Source of the DNA: Candidatus Eisenbacteria bacterium
Lineage (GTDB): Bacteria > Eisenbacteria > RBG-16-71-46 > SZUA-252
NCBI GenBank assembly: GCA_005893275.1
Contig: VBOW01000013.1
Location: forward strand, 1 to 64,000
Reading direction: 5' to 3'
Length of the DNA stretch: 64,000 nucleotides
The notes under the pieces were generated by a model, which saw nothing but the letters and a program-made list of their open reading frames with translations, was not told where the DNA came from and made no database searches. The first letter of the stretch is position 1. Every line of letters begins with the position of its first letter. Both the position numbers and the translations under genes were made by a program. Shown here one piece after another: positions 34,945-43,272 of the stretch.

Positions 34945-36795
34945 ATGACCCAGAACCCTCCCCAGAGTGAGGGAAAGGCCGCGCCCGTTCCGGCGGACGC
35001 CCCCGCGGAGAGCCCGGCGGCGTCCCGGGTCCGGCCGCGCGAGTCTGGGCTTGCCGAGGAGCCGCGCCCGCAACCCCGAATCCTCGTGGTCGATGACGAA
35101 CCCCACGTCGTCCAGATCTTCCAGGACCTCCTGGCCCAGCGGGGGTACGAGGTAGTCTCGAGCACCGACGGCGACGACGCCATCGTGAAGGTGACGGCCG
35201 GCCGCTTCGATCTCGTGCTGACCGACATCAACCTTCCCGGGGTCGACGGGCTCGAGGTGGTCCGCGCGGCCAAGGCCGCCGACAAAGATACCTGCGTCAT
35301 TCTGATCACGGGATATGCCTCCACCACGACGGCGATCGATGCGCTCCGTCAGGGTGCCTACGACTACATCACGAAGCCCTTCGATCTTTGGGAGACCGCG
35401 AAGGCGATCGAGCGCGGTCTCGAGAGCCGGTTCCTCGTGATCGAAAACCGCCGCCTCGTTACGATTCTCGAGGAGGCGAACGACGAGCTTCAACGGCACG
35501 AGGAGATCCTGAGCCGCCTGGTGAAGGAAGCGACGAGACGGATTACCTCGCTCTACGAGGCCGGCAAGGAGATCAGCACGAGCCTGAACCGGCAGGCAAC
35601 GCTCGCGGTCATCGTGAACCAGGTGTCGAGGCTCGCGAACGCGGAATCGAGCCTCGTCTTCCTCTACGATACCGAGGCGGGAGAATATGTCGCCGAGGCG
35701 GGCGCGGGCGCGGGCGCGGGCGTTCCCCAGGAACGCCTCAGGGATTTCCGTTTTGGGATCGGCGTCGGCCTCCACGGACAGGCGGTGCGCAACGCCTCCC
35801 CGGTGCGCTGCGCCAACGTCGGCCAGACCGTGGGCGTCGAGCCGTTCCTCTCGGAGCTCGAGGTTTCCTCCGTGCTCGTCGTTCCACTGCGCTCGAACGA
35901 GGCCGTCTTCGGCACGATCACCGCCCTCAACTGGGGCGGGCGCGCGTTCACGCCCGACGATCAGGAGGTCCTCACGATGTTCGCGAGCCAGGCGTCGATC
36001 GCGGTCACGAACGCCATCCTCTATGAGCGGACGAAGGAGCTGGACCGCATGAAGTCGGAGTTCGTGGCGGTCGTTTCGCACGAGGTGCGCACGCCGCTCA
36101 CGTCGATCAAGGGGTCCCTGGAGCTTCTGGGGGACGAACGTTTCCACGTGCTCCCCCCTCCCCAACGGGAGCTTCTGAGCATCTGCCAGGCGAACGCGGA
36201 GCGGCTGATCAGCCTGATCAACGACATCCTCGACTTTTCGAAGCTCGAGTCCTCCAAGCTCTCTCTCAACTTCGAGAGCGTCGCGGTCGGCAAGATCGTG
36301 CCGGAGGCGGTGGACCATATTCGAAACCTCGCCGCGATGAAGGGAGTCGCGATCGACGTCCACGTGGAGGGCTCCGCGGGCGTGATCGAGGCAGACCCGA
36401 TGCGCGTGGCGCAGGTGATCACGAATCTTCTCGGAAACGCGATCAAGTTCTCGCCCGAGAAGAGCAAGATCGAGGTCTGGGTGCGCGGGACCGAGAGCGA
36501 GGTCATTGTCGACGTGAGGGATCACGGCAAAGGAATCACCCAGCGCGACATGAGCCGGCTTTTCCAGCGCTTCGCCCAGCTCGACTCCTCCACCACTCGG
36601 AAAGCGGGCGGCACCGGACTCGGGCTTGTCATCTCGAAGGGCATCGTCGAGCAGCACGGCGGAAAGATTTGGGCCGAGTCGAGCATGGGTAAGGGCTCGA
36701 CCTTCTCGTTCTCACTCCCGCGCACAAGGGAGACGAGCGCGTCCTCCGCGGAAGACTCCGCCGGGGAAGGCGCGCGCGATCTGATCGCGCCCTAG
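34945..36795 (+). CDS. Receiver-GAF-histidine kinase hybrid
   Basis: 616 residues from ATG 34945. The N-terminal receiver domain has Asp94 (VLTDINLPGVDG) and TKPFD with the conserved Lys. A coiled linker, then a GAF domain (about 220-365), HisKA with His379 (VSHEVRTPLTSIKGS) and HATPase_c with VRDHGKGI and GGTGLGLVIS follow. No membrane segments, so it is a cytoplasmic relay. The GAF domain contains an in-frame GCGGGC repeat (four copies, 35698-35721) giving alternating Ala-Gly. It follows the GGDEF gene by 19 nt and ends the signalling run. Confidence 0.9.
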   Translation: MTQNPPQSEGKAAPVPADAPAESPAASRVRPRESGLAEEPRPQPRILVVDDEPHVVQIFQDLLAQRGYEVVSSTDGDDAIVKVTAGRFDLVLTDINLPGVDGLEVVRAAKAADKDTCVILITGYASTTTAIDALRQGAYDYITKPFDLWETAKAIERGLESRFLVIENRRLVTILEEANDELQRHEEILSRLVKEATRRITSLYEAGKEISTSLNRQATLAVIVNQVSRLANAESSLVFLYDTEAGEYVAEAGAGAGAGVPQERLRDFRFGIGVGLHGQAVRNASPVRCANVGQTVGVEPFLSELEVSSVLVVPLRSNEAVFGTITALNWGGRAFTPDDQEVLTMFASQASIAVTNAILYERTKELDRMKSEFVAVVSHEVRTPLTSIKGSLELLGDERFHVLPPPQRELLSICQANAERLISLINDILDFSKLESSKLSLNFESVAVGKIVPEAVDHIRNLAAMKGVAIDVHVEGSAGVIEADPMRVAQVITNLLGNAIKFSPEKSKIEVWVRGTESEVIVDVRDHGKGITQRDMSRLFQRFAQLDSSTTRKAGGTGLGLVISKGIVEQHGGKIWAESSMGKGSTFSFSLPRTRETSASSAEDSAGEGARDLIAP

Positions 36796-36810
36796 GGCGT
36801 CCCCGGGCTA

Positions 36811-36839
36811 TTGACTTAGCCCGCCTCCCATACGACATT
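36811..36839 (+). promoter_or_regulatory. Possible promoter of wecB-like gene
   Basis: TTGACT (36811-36816), 17 nt, GACATT (36834-36839). The -10 is weak. If used, transcription would begin at or within a few bases of GTG 36847, giving a leaderless or nearly leaderless message. Confidence 0.3.
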
Positions 36840-36846
36840 CCGACGC

Positions 36847-37956
36847 GTGAAGACCGTCCTCAGCGTCTTCGGCACGCGCCCCGAAGCCATCAAGATGGCG
36901 CCGGTCTTGAAATCCTTGGCCGGCGAACGGGATATCCGGTCCCTCACTTGTGTCACCGCCCAGCACCGCGAGATGCTCGACCAGGTGCTGAGCCTCTTCT
37001 CGATCCGTCCCGACGAAGACCTCGATTTGATGCGCGACGGGCAGTCGCTCGCCGAAATCACGACGCGGGCCTTGACCGAGCTCGAGGGCCACCTTGCGCG
37101 CGTGAAGCCCGATCTCCTCCTGGTGCAGGGAGACACCACGACCACGATGGCGGCTTCGATCGCGGCCTTCTACGCGCGCGTTCCGGTCGGACACATCGAG
37201 GCGGGTCTCCGCACGGGGAATCCCGGGTATCCTTTTCCGGAGGAGGTGAATCGGAGGATCACGTCCGTGCTCGCACGCCATCACTTCGCGCCCACCGAGC
37301 GCGCGCGGCGGAACCTCCTTGCGGAGGGGGTGGCGGACGATTGCATCGTGGTGACCGGAAACACCGTCATCGACGCGCTGCTGGACGTGGTGGGGATGAA
37401 GCCTTCGCGCGCCCCCAAGCTCCCGCTACGCGGCATTCGGATGGTCCTCGTCACGGCGCACCGACGCGAAAACTTCGGCCCTCCGCTGCTTGAGATCACG
37501 GGGGCGATTCGCGATCTCGCGGGCAGCTATCCCGACGTCGATCTCGTTTACCCGGTGCATCGGAACCCGAACGTCGATCGGCCCGTCCGGAAGGAGCTTT
37601 CCCACGTGCCCGGCGTCCACCTGATCGACCCGCTCGAGTACAAGGCATTCGCGGACCTCATGGCGGAGTCGTATCTCATTCTCACTGATTCCGGCGGCAT
37701 CCAAGAGGAAGCACCGTCGCTCGGGAAGCCGGTCCTCGTTCTGCGGGATGAGACGGAGCGGCCGGAGGCGGTCGAGGCGGGCACCGTCAAGCTCGTGGGC
37801 CCACACCGGGCGGCGATCGTATCGGCAGCGAAGGAGCTGCTGGACTCGAAGGACGCGTACGCGAGCATGGCGCGCGCCGTGAATCCCTACGGGGACGGAA
37901 AAGCGTCCGGGCGTATTGTGGGGCGCATACGGGCGGCGCTCGGGCTTTATCGCTGA
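36847..37956 (+). CDS. wecB: UDP-N-acetylglucosamine 2-epimerase (non-hydrolysing)
   Basis: 369 residues, GTG start. The GT-B-like fold shows VFGTRPEAIKMAPVL, VQGDTTTTMAASIAAFYARV, HIEAGLRTGNPGYPFPEE, VTAHRRENFG and LTDSGGIQEEAPSLGKPVLV. It converts UDP-GlcNAc to UDP-ManNAc for surface polysaccharides. It lies 8 kb before the exopolysaccharide locus and may feed it, but is separated from it by the lasso cluster. Confidence 0.93.
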   Translation: MKTVLSVFGTRPEAIKMAPVLKSLAGERDIRSLTCVTAQHREMLDQVLSLFSIRPDEDLDLMRDGQSLAEITTRALTELEGHLARVKPDLLLVQGDTTTTMAASIAAFYARVPVGHIEAGLRTGNPGYPFPEEVNRRITSVLARHHFAPTERARRNLLAEGVADDCIVVTGNTVIDALLDVVGMKPSRAPKLPLRGIRMVLVTAHRRENFGPPLLEITGAIRDLAGSYPDVDLVYPVHRNPNVDRPVRKELSHVPGVHLIDPLEYKAFADLMAESYLILTDSGGIQEEAPSLGKPVLVLRDETERPEAVEAGTVKLVGPHRAAIVSAAKELLDSKDAYASMARAVNPYGDGKASGRIVGRIRAALGLYR

Positions 37957-37978
37957 GCCGTGGCCAGGGCGGCCGGAC

Positions 37979-38797
37979 CTACCGCTGAGGTCCGGCTCCC
38001 ACGCCGGCGCCCATGAACCTCAGCCCCACCCACCGCAGCTGATCCAAGCCGAACTTCGCGTCCTCGGCTGCCTCTTCGTCCTGGGAGCCCACCGTCTCCT
38101 CGAACGCGGCGAGCGCGTGCTCGAATTGGCGCATGCCGGAAGCCTCGCCGAGCAGGTGGCGCCCGATCCCCCTGTAGCCATAGTAGAGGATGACGCCGAA
38201 ATCGCCTCCGGGCCTGATGTAGCCGTCCGGCTTGGTGGCGGGCGCCGCGACCGCCTGGAGGGCGAGCCCGAGGGCGGCCTCGAACCCGGACAGAGCTTCC
38301 ACAAGGTTTCCCAACGATAGCTGGTGCATTCCCGCCGCCCAGTAGGCCATCCCGCGGCGATCGGGCGGTTTCCCCAGCTCCTGGCGCCACACGATGCAGT
38401 CGTACGCCGCACGGAGTCCTGCCTCGAAATGGCGTCGCTCGCGGAGCGAATCATCGCCCGGCCAGCACTCGGCGAGGTCCGCGGCGAGGTTATACGAAAG
38501 CCGGTTCGCGAAATCGATGCACTCGCGGGCCTCGTCGGTGTCGGACCTCGCCCGGGCCAGCTCCGCTTGCCGGAGCCCCTCGGCGATACCCACGCGCGCG
38601 ATCCGGATTACATCGTCGAGGCTCCGCTTCGCGTCGCTCCGCTCCGGGAGAGCCCGCCTCACGAGGCCGTGGAGCTTCCGCCTCTGCTCGGGATCCGCGG
38701 TCCCTTGGATGAAGGAGACGACTCTGCCCGCGCCGCCCTCTTCGAAGAGGGTGCTAAGCTGGTCGAGGGCCCGCTCGTCTTCGTCTTTCGGCGTCAC
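37979..38797 (-). CDS. Hypothetical helical (TPR-like) protein
   Basis: About 272 residues; GTG 38797 is chosen because it begins one base after the stop of the upstream secreted-protein gene. The chain is almost wholly alpha-helical, with repeated Ala/Leu/Glu patterns such as GLRQAELARARSDTDEA and GNLVEALSGFEAALGLA, suggestive of TPR-like repeats. No signal peptide. Family unknown. The tight coupling suggests it works with the secreted protein encoded before it. Confidence 0.6.
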   Translation of the reverse strand: MTPKDEDERALDQLSTLFEEGGAGRVVSFIQGTADPEQRRKLHGLVRRALPERSDAKRSLDDVIRIARVGIAEGLRQAELARARSDTDEARECIDFANRLSYNLAADLAECWPGDDSLRERRHFEAGLRAAYDCIVWRQELGKPPDRRGMAYWAAGMHQLSLGNLVEALSGFEAALGLALQAVAAPATKPDGYIRPGGDFGVILYYGYRGIGRHLLGEASGMRQFEHALAAFEETVGSQDEEAAEDAKFGLDQLRWVGLRFMGAGVGAGPQR

Positions 38798-38798
38798 T

Positions 38799-39941
38799 TC
38801 AGTTACAGTCCCACGCCCCGTTGATCCTCTTGGCGATCGCGCCCGTTCCGCTCCCCGCACACGGAGTAGCCTTCGTGCAGTCCGAGCAATAAATGATTGT
38901 CCCGTTTGGGCTCCCTGAGAGAACGTTACCCAGATTGGCGAACGTGCTGCCGGTGGAATGGATCGCACCTTCAACCTTGAGATTTCCAGCTCCAGTTCCG
39001 GAGCCACCGACCTCGAGGCGGTAGTAGCTGGACGGCGCTACGGCATCCCCACAACGAACACCTGGGGTACCGCTGATGCCGGTGAAAACGGCGGCGCTCA
39101 GCCCGTTCGGGCTAATGATCACCCTGGGCGTGTTCACATCGGCGATGAAGAAGTTGTTTTTATTATCCTTCTGGAACATCGGATAGGTGGTCCACGGGAA
39201 AGCATTAGATCGCCAATGTATCTGGCCTCTGGGCGCCAACGAGATAATCGGCCCCGCCCAAGTTGTCGTGTCACCCGCCGCGTACATGAGCGATTCGAGG
39301 ATCGCCAGTGTGAAGCCCCCGGCGTTAAGCGAGGGCGAATAGTAGCGGACGTTCTTGAAATTAACCCAGTTGAGAAAACTCGGGTCCTGGTCCGCGCCCA
39401 TGTCCATGCGTTTCTGCAGACCACTCTGTAGGGTGTCTCGTGAAGTGTACCAAGACATGTACGATGTCGGATTTCCGCCGTTGACTCCGGCGGCGGTGAT
39501 CGAGCCATAGGCACGGTAACCGAGATTCGGCGGGTTCCTTGCCAGCCATGAGATTTGGGTCCGGCCGTCATTCACCTTCGGTCGCAGCCCCAGCGTCGGA
39601 TCGTTTGGATTACTGGCCTTTGAAATGACTTCGAGCGTGGCGCGGCCGTCTGGTGCCGGTCCACGGGCGATCGTCCAGGCCCCCTGCGACTTCATCAGGA
39701 CGACGACGCTATCGCCAGGCGTGCCGATGTCGATCCCTGAGCATCCGGCGTTGATCTGGATGATCCCCGAAGTTCCGACATAGCTAAGAGCAGAGCTGTA
39801 TCCGGCCTGATCTCCAGAAAAGTAGCGGACGACGAAATCCCCGTTCTTCATGGCCCATAACGCACAACTGCCAGAGCAACCTAGAGCGCTACCAAACCAA
39901 ACGCTTGCTGCCATCGGTACAATGAGAATTCGTAGTTGCAT
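38799..39941 (-). CDS. Secreted protein with Cys-rich C-terminal signature
   Basis: 380 residues from ATG 39941, behind a strong purine-rich ribosome site. A signal peptide (ILIVPMAASVWFGSALGCSG) is followed by a Gly/Ser/Thr/Asn-rich beta-structured region with many Trp and Tyr. The C-terminus has the motif GTIIYCSDCTKATPC, then a Gly-rich stretch and ...RINGAWDCN. I recall this ending from large extracellular or tail-fibre-like proteins in soil bacteria, but cannot name a family. Codon use looks less GC-biased than the neighbours, hinting at acquisition. Likely extracellular; function unknown. Confidence 0.65.
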   Translation of the reverse strand: MQLRILIVPMAASVWFGSALGCSGSCALWAMKNGDFVVRYFSGDQAGYSSALSYVGTSGIIQINAGCSGIDIGTPGDSVVVLMKSQGAWTIARGPAPDGRATLEVISKASNPNDPTLGLRPKVNDGRTQISWLARNPPNLGYRAYGSITAAGVNGGNPTSYMSWYTSRDTLQSGLQKRMDMGADQDPSFLNWVNFKNVRYYSPSLNAGGFTLAILESLMYAAGDTTTWAGPIISLAPRGQIHWRSNAFPWTTYPMFQKDNKNNFFIADVNTPRVIISPNGLSAAVFTGISGTPGVRCGDAVAPSSYYRLEVGGSGTGAGNLKVEGAIHSTGSTFANLGNVLSGSPNGTIIYCSDCTKATPCAGSGTGAIAKRINGAWDCN

Positions 39942-40313
39942 TCCTCCTCCCCTTCCAATACCGGCTTGTCCCCGGCCACCCACTCTGCCCGGGGATTTTC
40001 CATTTCGTGGTGTAACGAAGGCTCCGGTGGTGGAACCGCGTTTTCATCTGGTATGAAACGTGGAGGTGAAACGAAATCGCATCGTCGAACCGACCATCCG
40101 CAGCGCAGCGGGGGCACTCAATTGTCCTCACGAAGCAGACAATCCGTCACAAGCCCGTCAAGGCAGTTTGGGGTTAGGTGACCCGACCGTCAATCTCCAA
40201 ACGGTAGCGTCGTTCGAAATCTCCTCGCCGAGGACACGCGTGACTGCTCAGACTCTGAGGGTAGTAAATCGGCTTGCGCCCCACGGGGTAGGAGTGCAAG
40301 CTTTCGCGAAGTC
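39942..40313. other. Divergent intergenic region (372 nt)
   Basis: Separates the minus-strand secreted-protein gene from the plus-strand lasso genes. It contains a perfect 13-nt palindrome CTCAGACTCTGAG (40247-40259) between weak promoter-like boxes GTGACT and TAGTAA. Frames within it show no ribosome site or family resemblance. No other structure seen. Confidence 0.5.
40247..40259. promoter_or_regulatory. Palindrome upstream of lasso N-B1-B2 operon
   Basis: CTCAGA-C-TCTGAG, a perfect dyad 54 nt before the nucleotidyltransferase start, between weak -35 and -10 candidates. It could be an operator; no regulator gene is adjacent. Confidence 0.3.
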
Positions 40314-41504
40314 ATGGACGATCTGCGCCGCCCCAAACCGCTTCGGACGTCACTCTCCGCCACGGACTCGCTTGTCTTCCGGGTGCTGCGCCTGCGTTTT
40401 CACCCGGAGGAGCGGATGGCAGTCGCGGAGGCGATCGCGTCCCTCTCCGGCGATGACCTCGAGGTGGCGCTCCGCAGAGCGCGCCGGCTCGAGGTGGGTC
40501 CCCTCTTCGCGAAGGAGCTTCTCGCGCTGGATGCTCCTGCCGAGGTCCACACAGCCGCGGCCGGGATCTACCGCGAAAACCTCGCGCGCAATCTATTCCT
40601 CAAGGCCGAGACCGACTCCTGGGTCTCAGCCTTGGAAGCAGCAGGGATTCCTTGCCGGGTTCTCAAAGGGGTGTACCTGTCGGAGCTGCTTTACTCGGAT
40701 CTCGGGGCCAAGTCCTGCGCCGACATCGATCTTCTGGTCCGGCGTGAGGATCTCGACGGCGCGATGGACGTGGCGGCCGTCCGCGGATTCCGACTGGCGG
40801 ACCCCACGTCCGGAGGTCCCGACGACACCGACGCCAAGGCGTACACGCTCGAGTCTACGGGGGACAGGCGGGTTCCATACTTCGTGGACCTCCACTGGGA
40901 GCTGGAGGTGCCGATGCTCATCTCACTCGGGCAGGAGGACTTCTGGCACGCGCCGGGTGCGCGGGCGCCCGGTGGCGCGATGTGCGATTGCGCGCCCGAG
41001 GTTCCGGCCGATCTGCTCGGAGCGTTTCTCTGCCTGCATCTTTGGCACCACAGCATGAGCCTCAAGGCGCTGGTCGACTTCGCGGCATTTGTGAGGCGGT
41101 ACGACGAGGCGATGCCGGGGGTGGAGGCACGATTCAAGCGCACGCGGGCCCGGGACGGCGTCGCTCTCGCCTTGATCCTCGTCTGCCGTGTTTTCGGCGT
41201 GCGCTCCTGCGTTCTCGATCATCGCCACCCGAAACGACTTGTTCTCCCATGGCTCGAGTCCTGCGCGCATTTATCCGTGGAGGCTCGCGGGCGCTATCTG
41301 AACGTCCTCGTCTCGCCGCTTCGGTTGGAGGGCTTTCTGCTCCCATTCGCCGCCACGGCGCGGTACCTCTTCCGGTCTGGGGCGCGCGACGGCGGCTTGC
41401 GACTGCGCGCCCGCGTGACGCGGTTCGGGAGTTCTCTGTCGCGCGCGGCGTCCGGCGGACCCCTCTTTACACAGCGGAAGGTAGATCATGCCAAGCTCGT
41501 CTGA
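40314..41504 (+). CDS. Lasso-cluster nucleotidyltransferase (NTP_transf_5 family)
   Basis: 396 residues. The family core is RVLKGVYLSELLYSDLGAKS followed by CADIDLLVRREDL, with the two metal-binding Asp residues in the DIDLLV segment, and DLHWELEVP further on. Related proteins (for example PadeN) occur in paeninodin-type lasso clusters, where a nucleotidyltransferase is thought to modify the peptide. Here it overlaps the B1 gene by 17 nt and so belongs to the N-B1-B2 operon. The nucleotide and the acceptor are unknown. Confidence 0.82.
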   Translation: MDDLRRPKPLRTSLSATDSLVFRVLRLRFHPEERMAVAEAIASLSGDDLEVALRRARRLEVGPLFAKELLALDAPAEVHTAAAGIYRENLARNLFLKAETDSWVSALEAAGIPCRVLKGVYLSELLYSDLGAKSCADIDLLVRREDLDGAMDVAAVRGFRLADPTSGGPDDTDAKAYTLESTGDRRVPYFVDLHWELEVPMLISLGQEDFWHAPGARAPGGAMCDCAPEVPADLLGAFLCLHLWHHSMSLKALVDFAAFVRRYDEAMPGVEARFKRTRARDGVALALILVCRVFGVRSCVLDHRHPKRLVLPWLESCAHLSVEARGRYLNVLVSPLRLEGFLLPFAATARYLFRSGARDGGLRLRARVTRFGSSLSRAASGGPLFTQRKVDHAKLV

Positions 41505-41769
41505 GCGCTGGAAGATCGCCCCCGAGGTGGCGCACGAATCGTTCGGGGACGCGGCAGTCGTATTGAACCTCCGCTCGGGGGTGTACTACACGCTGAACGA
41601 GGTCGCCGCCCGGGCTTGGGAGAAACTGGGGAAGCCAGTCGATCTGCCTGGGCTTACCGACGCGCTCTCGACGATGTTTCAGGTCGAGCGAAGCGTTCTC
41701 GCAGAGGATCTAGAGGCCCTGCTTACCGAGCTCGAGCGGCTTCAGCTCGTCGTGAGGGTCTGTTCGTGA
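41488..41769 (+). CDS. PqqD-like RiPP recognition element (lasso B1)
   Basis: 93 residues. It has the winged-helix RRE pattern: IAPEVAHESFGDAAVVLNLR then GVYYTLNEVAARAWEKLG, and a C-terminal helix pair. In lasso systems B1 binds the precursor leader through the YxxP motif and delivers it to the B2 protease. The gene overlaps the nucleotidyltransferase by 17 nt and the B2 gene by 4 nt (GTGA). Confidence 0.88.
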   Translation: MPSSSERWKIAPEVAHESFGDAAVVLNLRSGVYYTLNEVAARAWEKLGKPVDLPGLTDALSTMFQVERSVLAEDLEALLTELERLQLVVRVCS

Positions 41770-42242
41770 GGCTGTGGCGGATCGCGCTCGCCCTCCGCGC
41801 GCTCAGGTGGGTAATCGTCGTGGAATGGCAGCGGCGGTGGCTGGGATTCGGTGACTTGGTCGCTGGAGTCGAAAGCCGGCGGCTCGGTGCTCGATCAGCA
41901 ATCGCGGCCTCGACCGCGCGCTCGGCGGTGCGGCGCGTCTCCCACCTCCTACCGCTTCGTCGTTCCTGCCTGCGCGAGTCGCTCGCGTCGGTGGGGCTTC
42001 TCCGGAGCCTGGGTCATCCCGCGCGACTCGCGATCGGTGTGAAGGCCCCGGGAGATTCCCTCGACGCGCACGCCTGGGTGGAAGTGGATGGGAAAGCGGT
42101 GGGGGACGGGACGCGGGACTACCGCGTGCTCGCGCGTTCGCCGGCCTTTCCTTTCGGTGCCGCCTCGGGGGCGAGCAATCTTTCTAACGCACCCGATGCC
42201 GAGTCGAGGTTGCCCACTCCCGTGCGCACGGACAGCGTATAG
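41766..42242 (+). CDS. Lasso leader peptidase (B2, transglutaminase-like)
   Basis: 158 residues from GTG 41766. The McjB-type triad is visible: Cys68 (RRSCLRES), His102 (LDAHAWVEV) and Asp114 (VGDG), with the same 12-residue His-to-Asp spacing as in McjB. It removes the leader so the core N-terminus can be cyclised. The last 40 codons overlap the 3' end of the convergent kinase gene by 124 nt. All catalytic residues lie before the overlap. Confidence 0.88.
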   Translation: MRLWRIALALRALRWVIVVEWQRRWLGFGDLVAGVESRRLGARSAIAASTARSAVRRVSHLLPLRRSCLRESLASVGLLRSLGHPARLAIGVKAPGDSLDAHAWVEVDGKAVGDGTRDYRVLARSPAFPFGAASGASNLSNAPDAESRLPTPVRTDSV

Positions 42243-43060
42243 GATGGGGTGAGCCTGGCTGCCCGCGCCAGAAGTTTGAAATGCTTCCGCCGCTCGGCGT
42301 GCGACAAAACCCGCCTCGTGTAGAGGTTATCCAGAAGCCTCGTCAACGCCTCCGCTGACCCCAATTGTTTGATTCGCCAGGGCTTTCCGCGGCTATGCCT
42401 CGGGTCGAGGAAGACAAACGCGTGGATGCCGGATTGCCTCGTGACGCACCTTAGGCCCATGTCGCGAACGTCTAGGAGACATTTTCCGTCGGTGGTCGGC
42501 TCCTCAAGCGCCCGCTCGTCGCGCGTTATCAGCGCGGGATCGACTCGAATGTGCGGATTGCTTCCGGGGCACCGAGCGGCTCCGCCATAGATGCGAATTG
42601 GGACGATTTCGTCGGAAATCACTTCGAGGCCCCGGCGGGCCGATGCCAACACAAGGCTCGATTTGCCTGCGCCCGGGGATCCCAGAAGCACCACCGCCGC
42701 TCCGTTTCGCGCGAGCGCCCCGCCATGGAGAACCGCGTAGCCGCGTCGCGCGAGGACTAAAGCGAGTCCCGTGTTCACCAGCCCCGCGGTCGCGTTTCGT
42801 GCACGCCGGGCAAGGTCGATCCGTAGCGAGGTCCTTGTCACCTTCAGGAGCGCGACGCTGTCTCGGTATATCGTATGCATCCTTGGCGAGCGAGCCCACC
42901 AAACCCGGAGCGATGGTCCCTCCTGCGGTAACGGAGCCAGACCGGGGGGTTTGGGCGTCGGACCTTCCCGAATGCGGATTACTACTCCTCGATGATGCTG
43001 AGCCGCCGGCGCGCGAGAGGTGCGGAGCCGGAGCCCGAACAGACGCTTCGGGAGGATCAA
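42119..43060 (-). CDS. HPr-kinase-like lasso peptide kinase
   Basis: 313 residues from TTG 43060; ATG 42880 would give a shorter form lacking part of the N-domain. The core HGGALARNGAAVVLLG with P-loop GSPGAGKSS (127-135) and VISDE (148-151) is the HprK fold. Homologues in lasso clusters (ThcoK, PadeK) phosphorylate a C-terminal Ser of the precursor. The gene follows the precursor gene by 26 nt in the same direction. Here the precursor ends Ser-Ser-Leu, so the acceptor may be an internal or penultimate Ser. The 3' end overlaps B2 on the other strand. Confidence 0.82.
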   Translation of the reverse strand: MILPKRLFGLRLRTSRAPAAQHHRGVVIRIREGPTPKPPGLAPLPQEGPSLRVWWARSPRMHTIYRDSVALLKVTRTSLRIDLARRARNATAGLVNTGLALVLARRGYAVLHGGALARNGAAVVLLGSPGAGKSSLVLASARRGLEVISDEIVPIRIYGGAARCPGSNPHIRVDPALITRDERALEEPTTDGKCLLDVRDMGLRCVTRQSGIHAFVFLDPRHSRGKPWRIKQLGSAEALTRLLDNLYTRRVLSHAERRKHFKLLARAARLTPSYTLSVRTGVGNLDSASGALERLLAPEAAPKGKAGERASTR

Positions 43061-43086
43061 AGGGCTAGAGGCGGGATGCTATCGAA

Positions 43087-43272
43087 TCAGAGGCTGGAAC
43101 CGGTTGTGAGCAGGTCGTCAGGCGAAACACCGACGGCCTTCGTGCGGCTGAACACCGACCCTGCCTCTTCCACTTTTGGTTTGGAATAGGGGCGACCCTG
43201 CTGCGGGCTTGTTTCCGTCTTTGCTGTGGGTTTCTCTTTTGCCTGCAGCCCGTTACGCTGAAACAGTCTCAT
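43087..43272 (-). CDS. Lasso peptide precursor
   Basis: 61 residues from ATG 43272, 7 nt after GAGGAG (43280-43285). The leader (1-45) ends with the RRE-binding motif YSKPKVEEAG (Y29, P32, V34, G38) and Thr44 at position -2, the hallmarks of lasso leaders. The predicted core (46-61) is AVGVSPDDLLTTGSSL. Ala1 would link to Asp7 or Asp8, giving a 7- or 8-residue ring and an 8- or 9-residue tail. The tail lacks aromatic plug residues; Leu9, Leu10 and Leu16 are the bulkiest. It overlaps the cyclase stop by 20 nt and precedes the kinase gene. No second precursor was seen. Confidence 0.85.
   Translation of the reverse strand: MRLFQRNGLQAKEKPTAKTETSPQQGRPYSKPKVEEAGSVFSRTKAVGVSPDDLLTTGSSL

Noticed and set aside
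34918-36657. 579-codon minus-strand frame opposite the hybrid kinase
   Set aside because: Low-complexity charged translation; the plus-strand frame has all kinase motifs.
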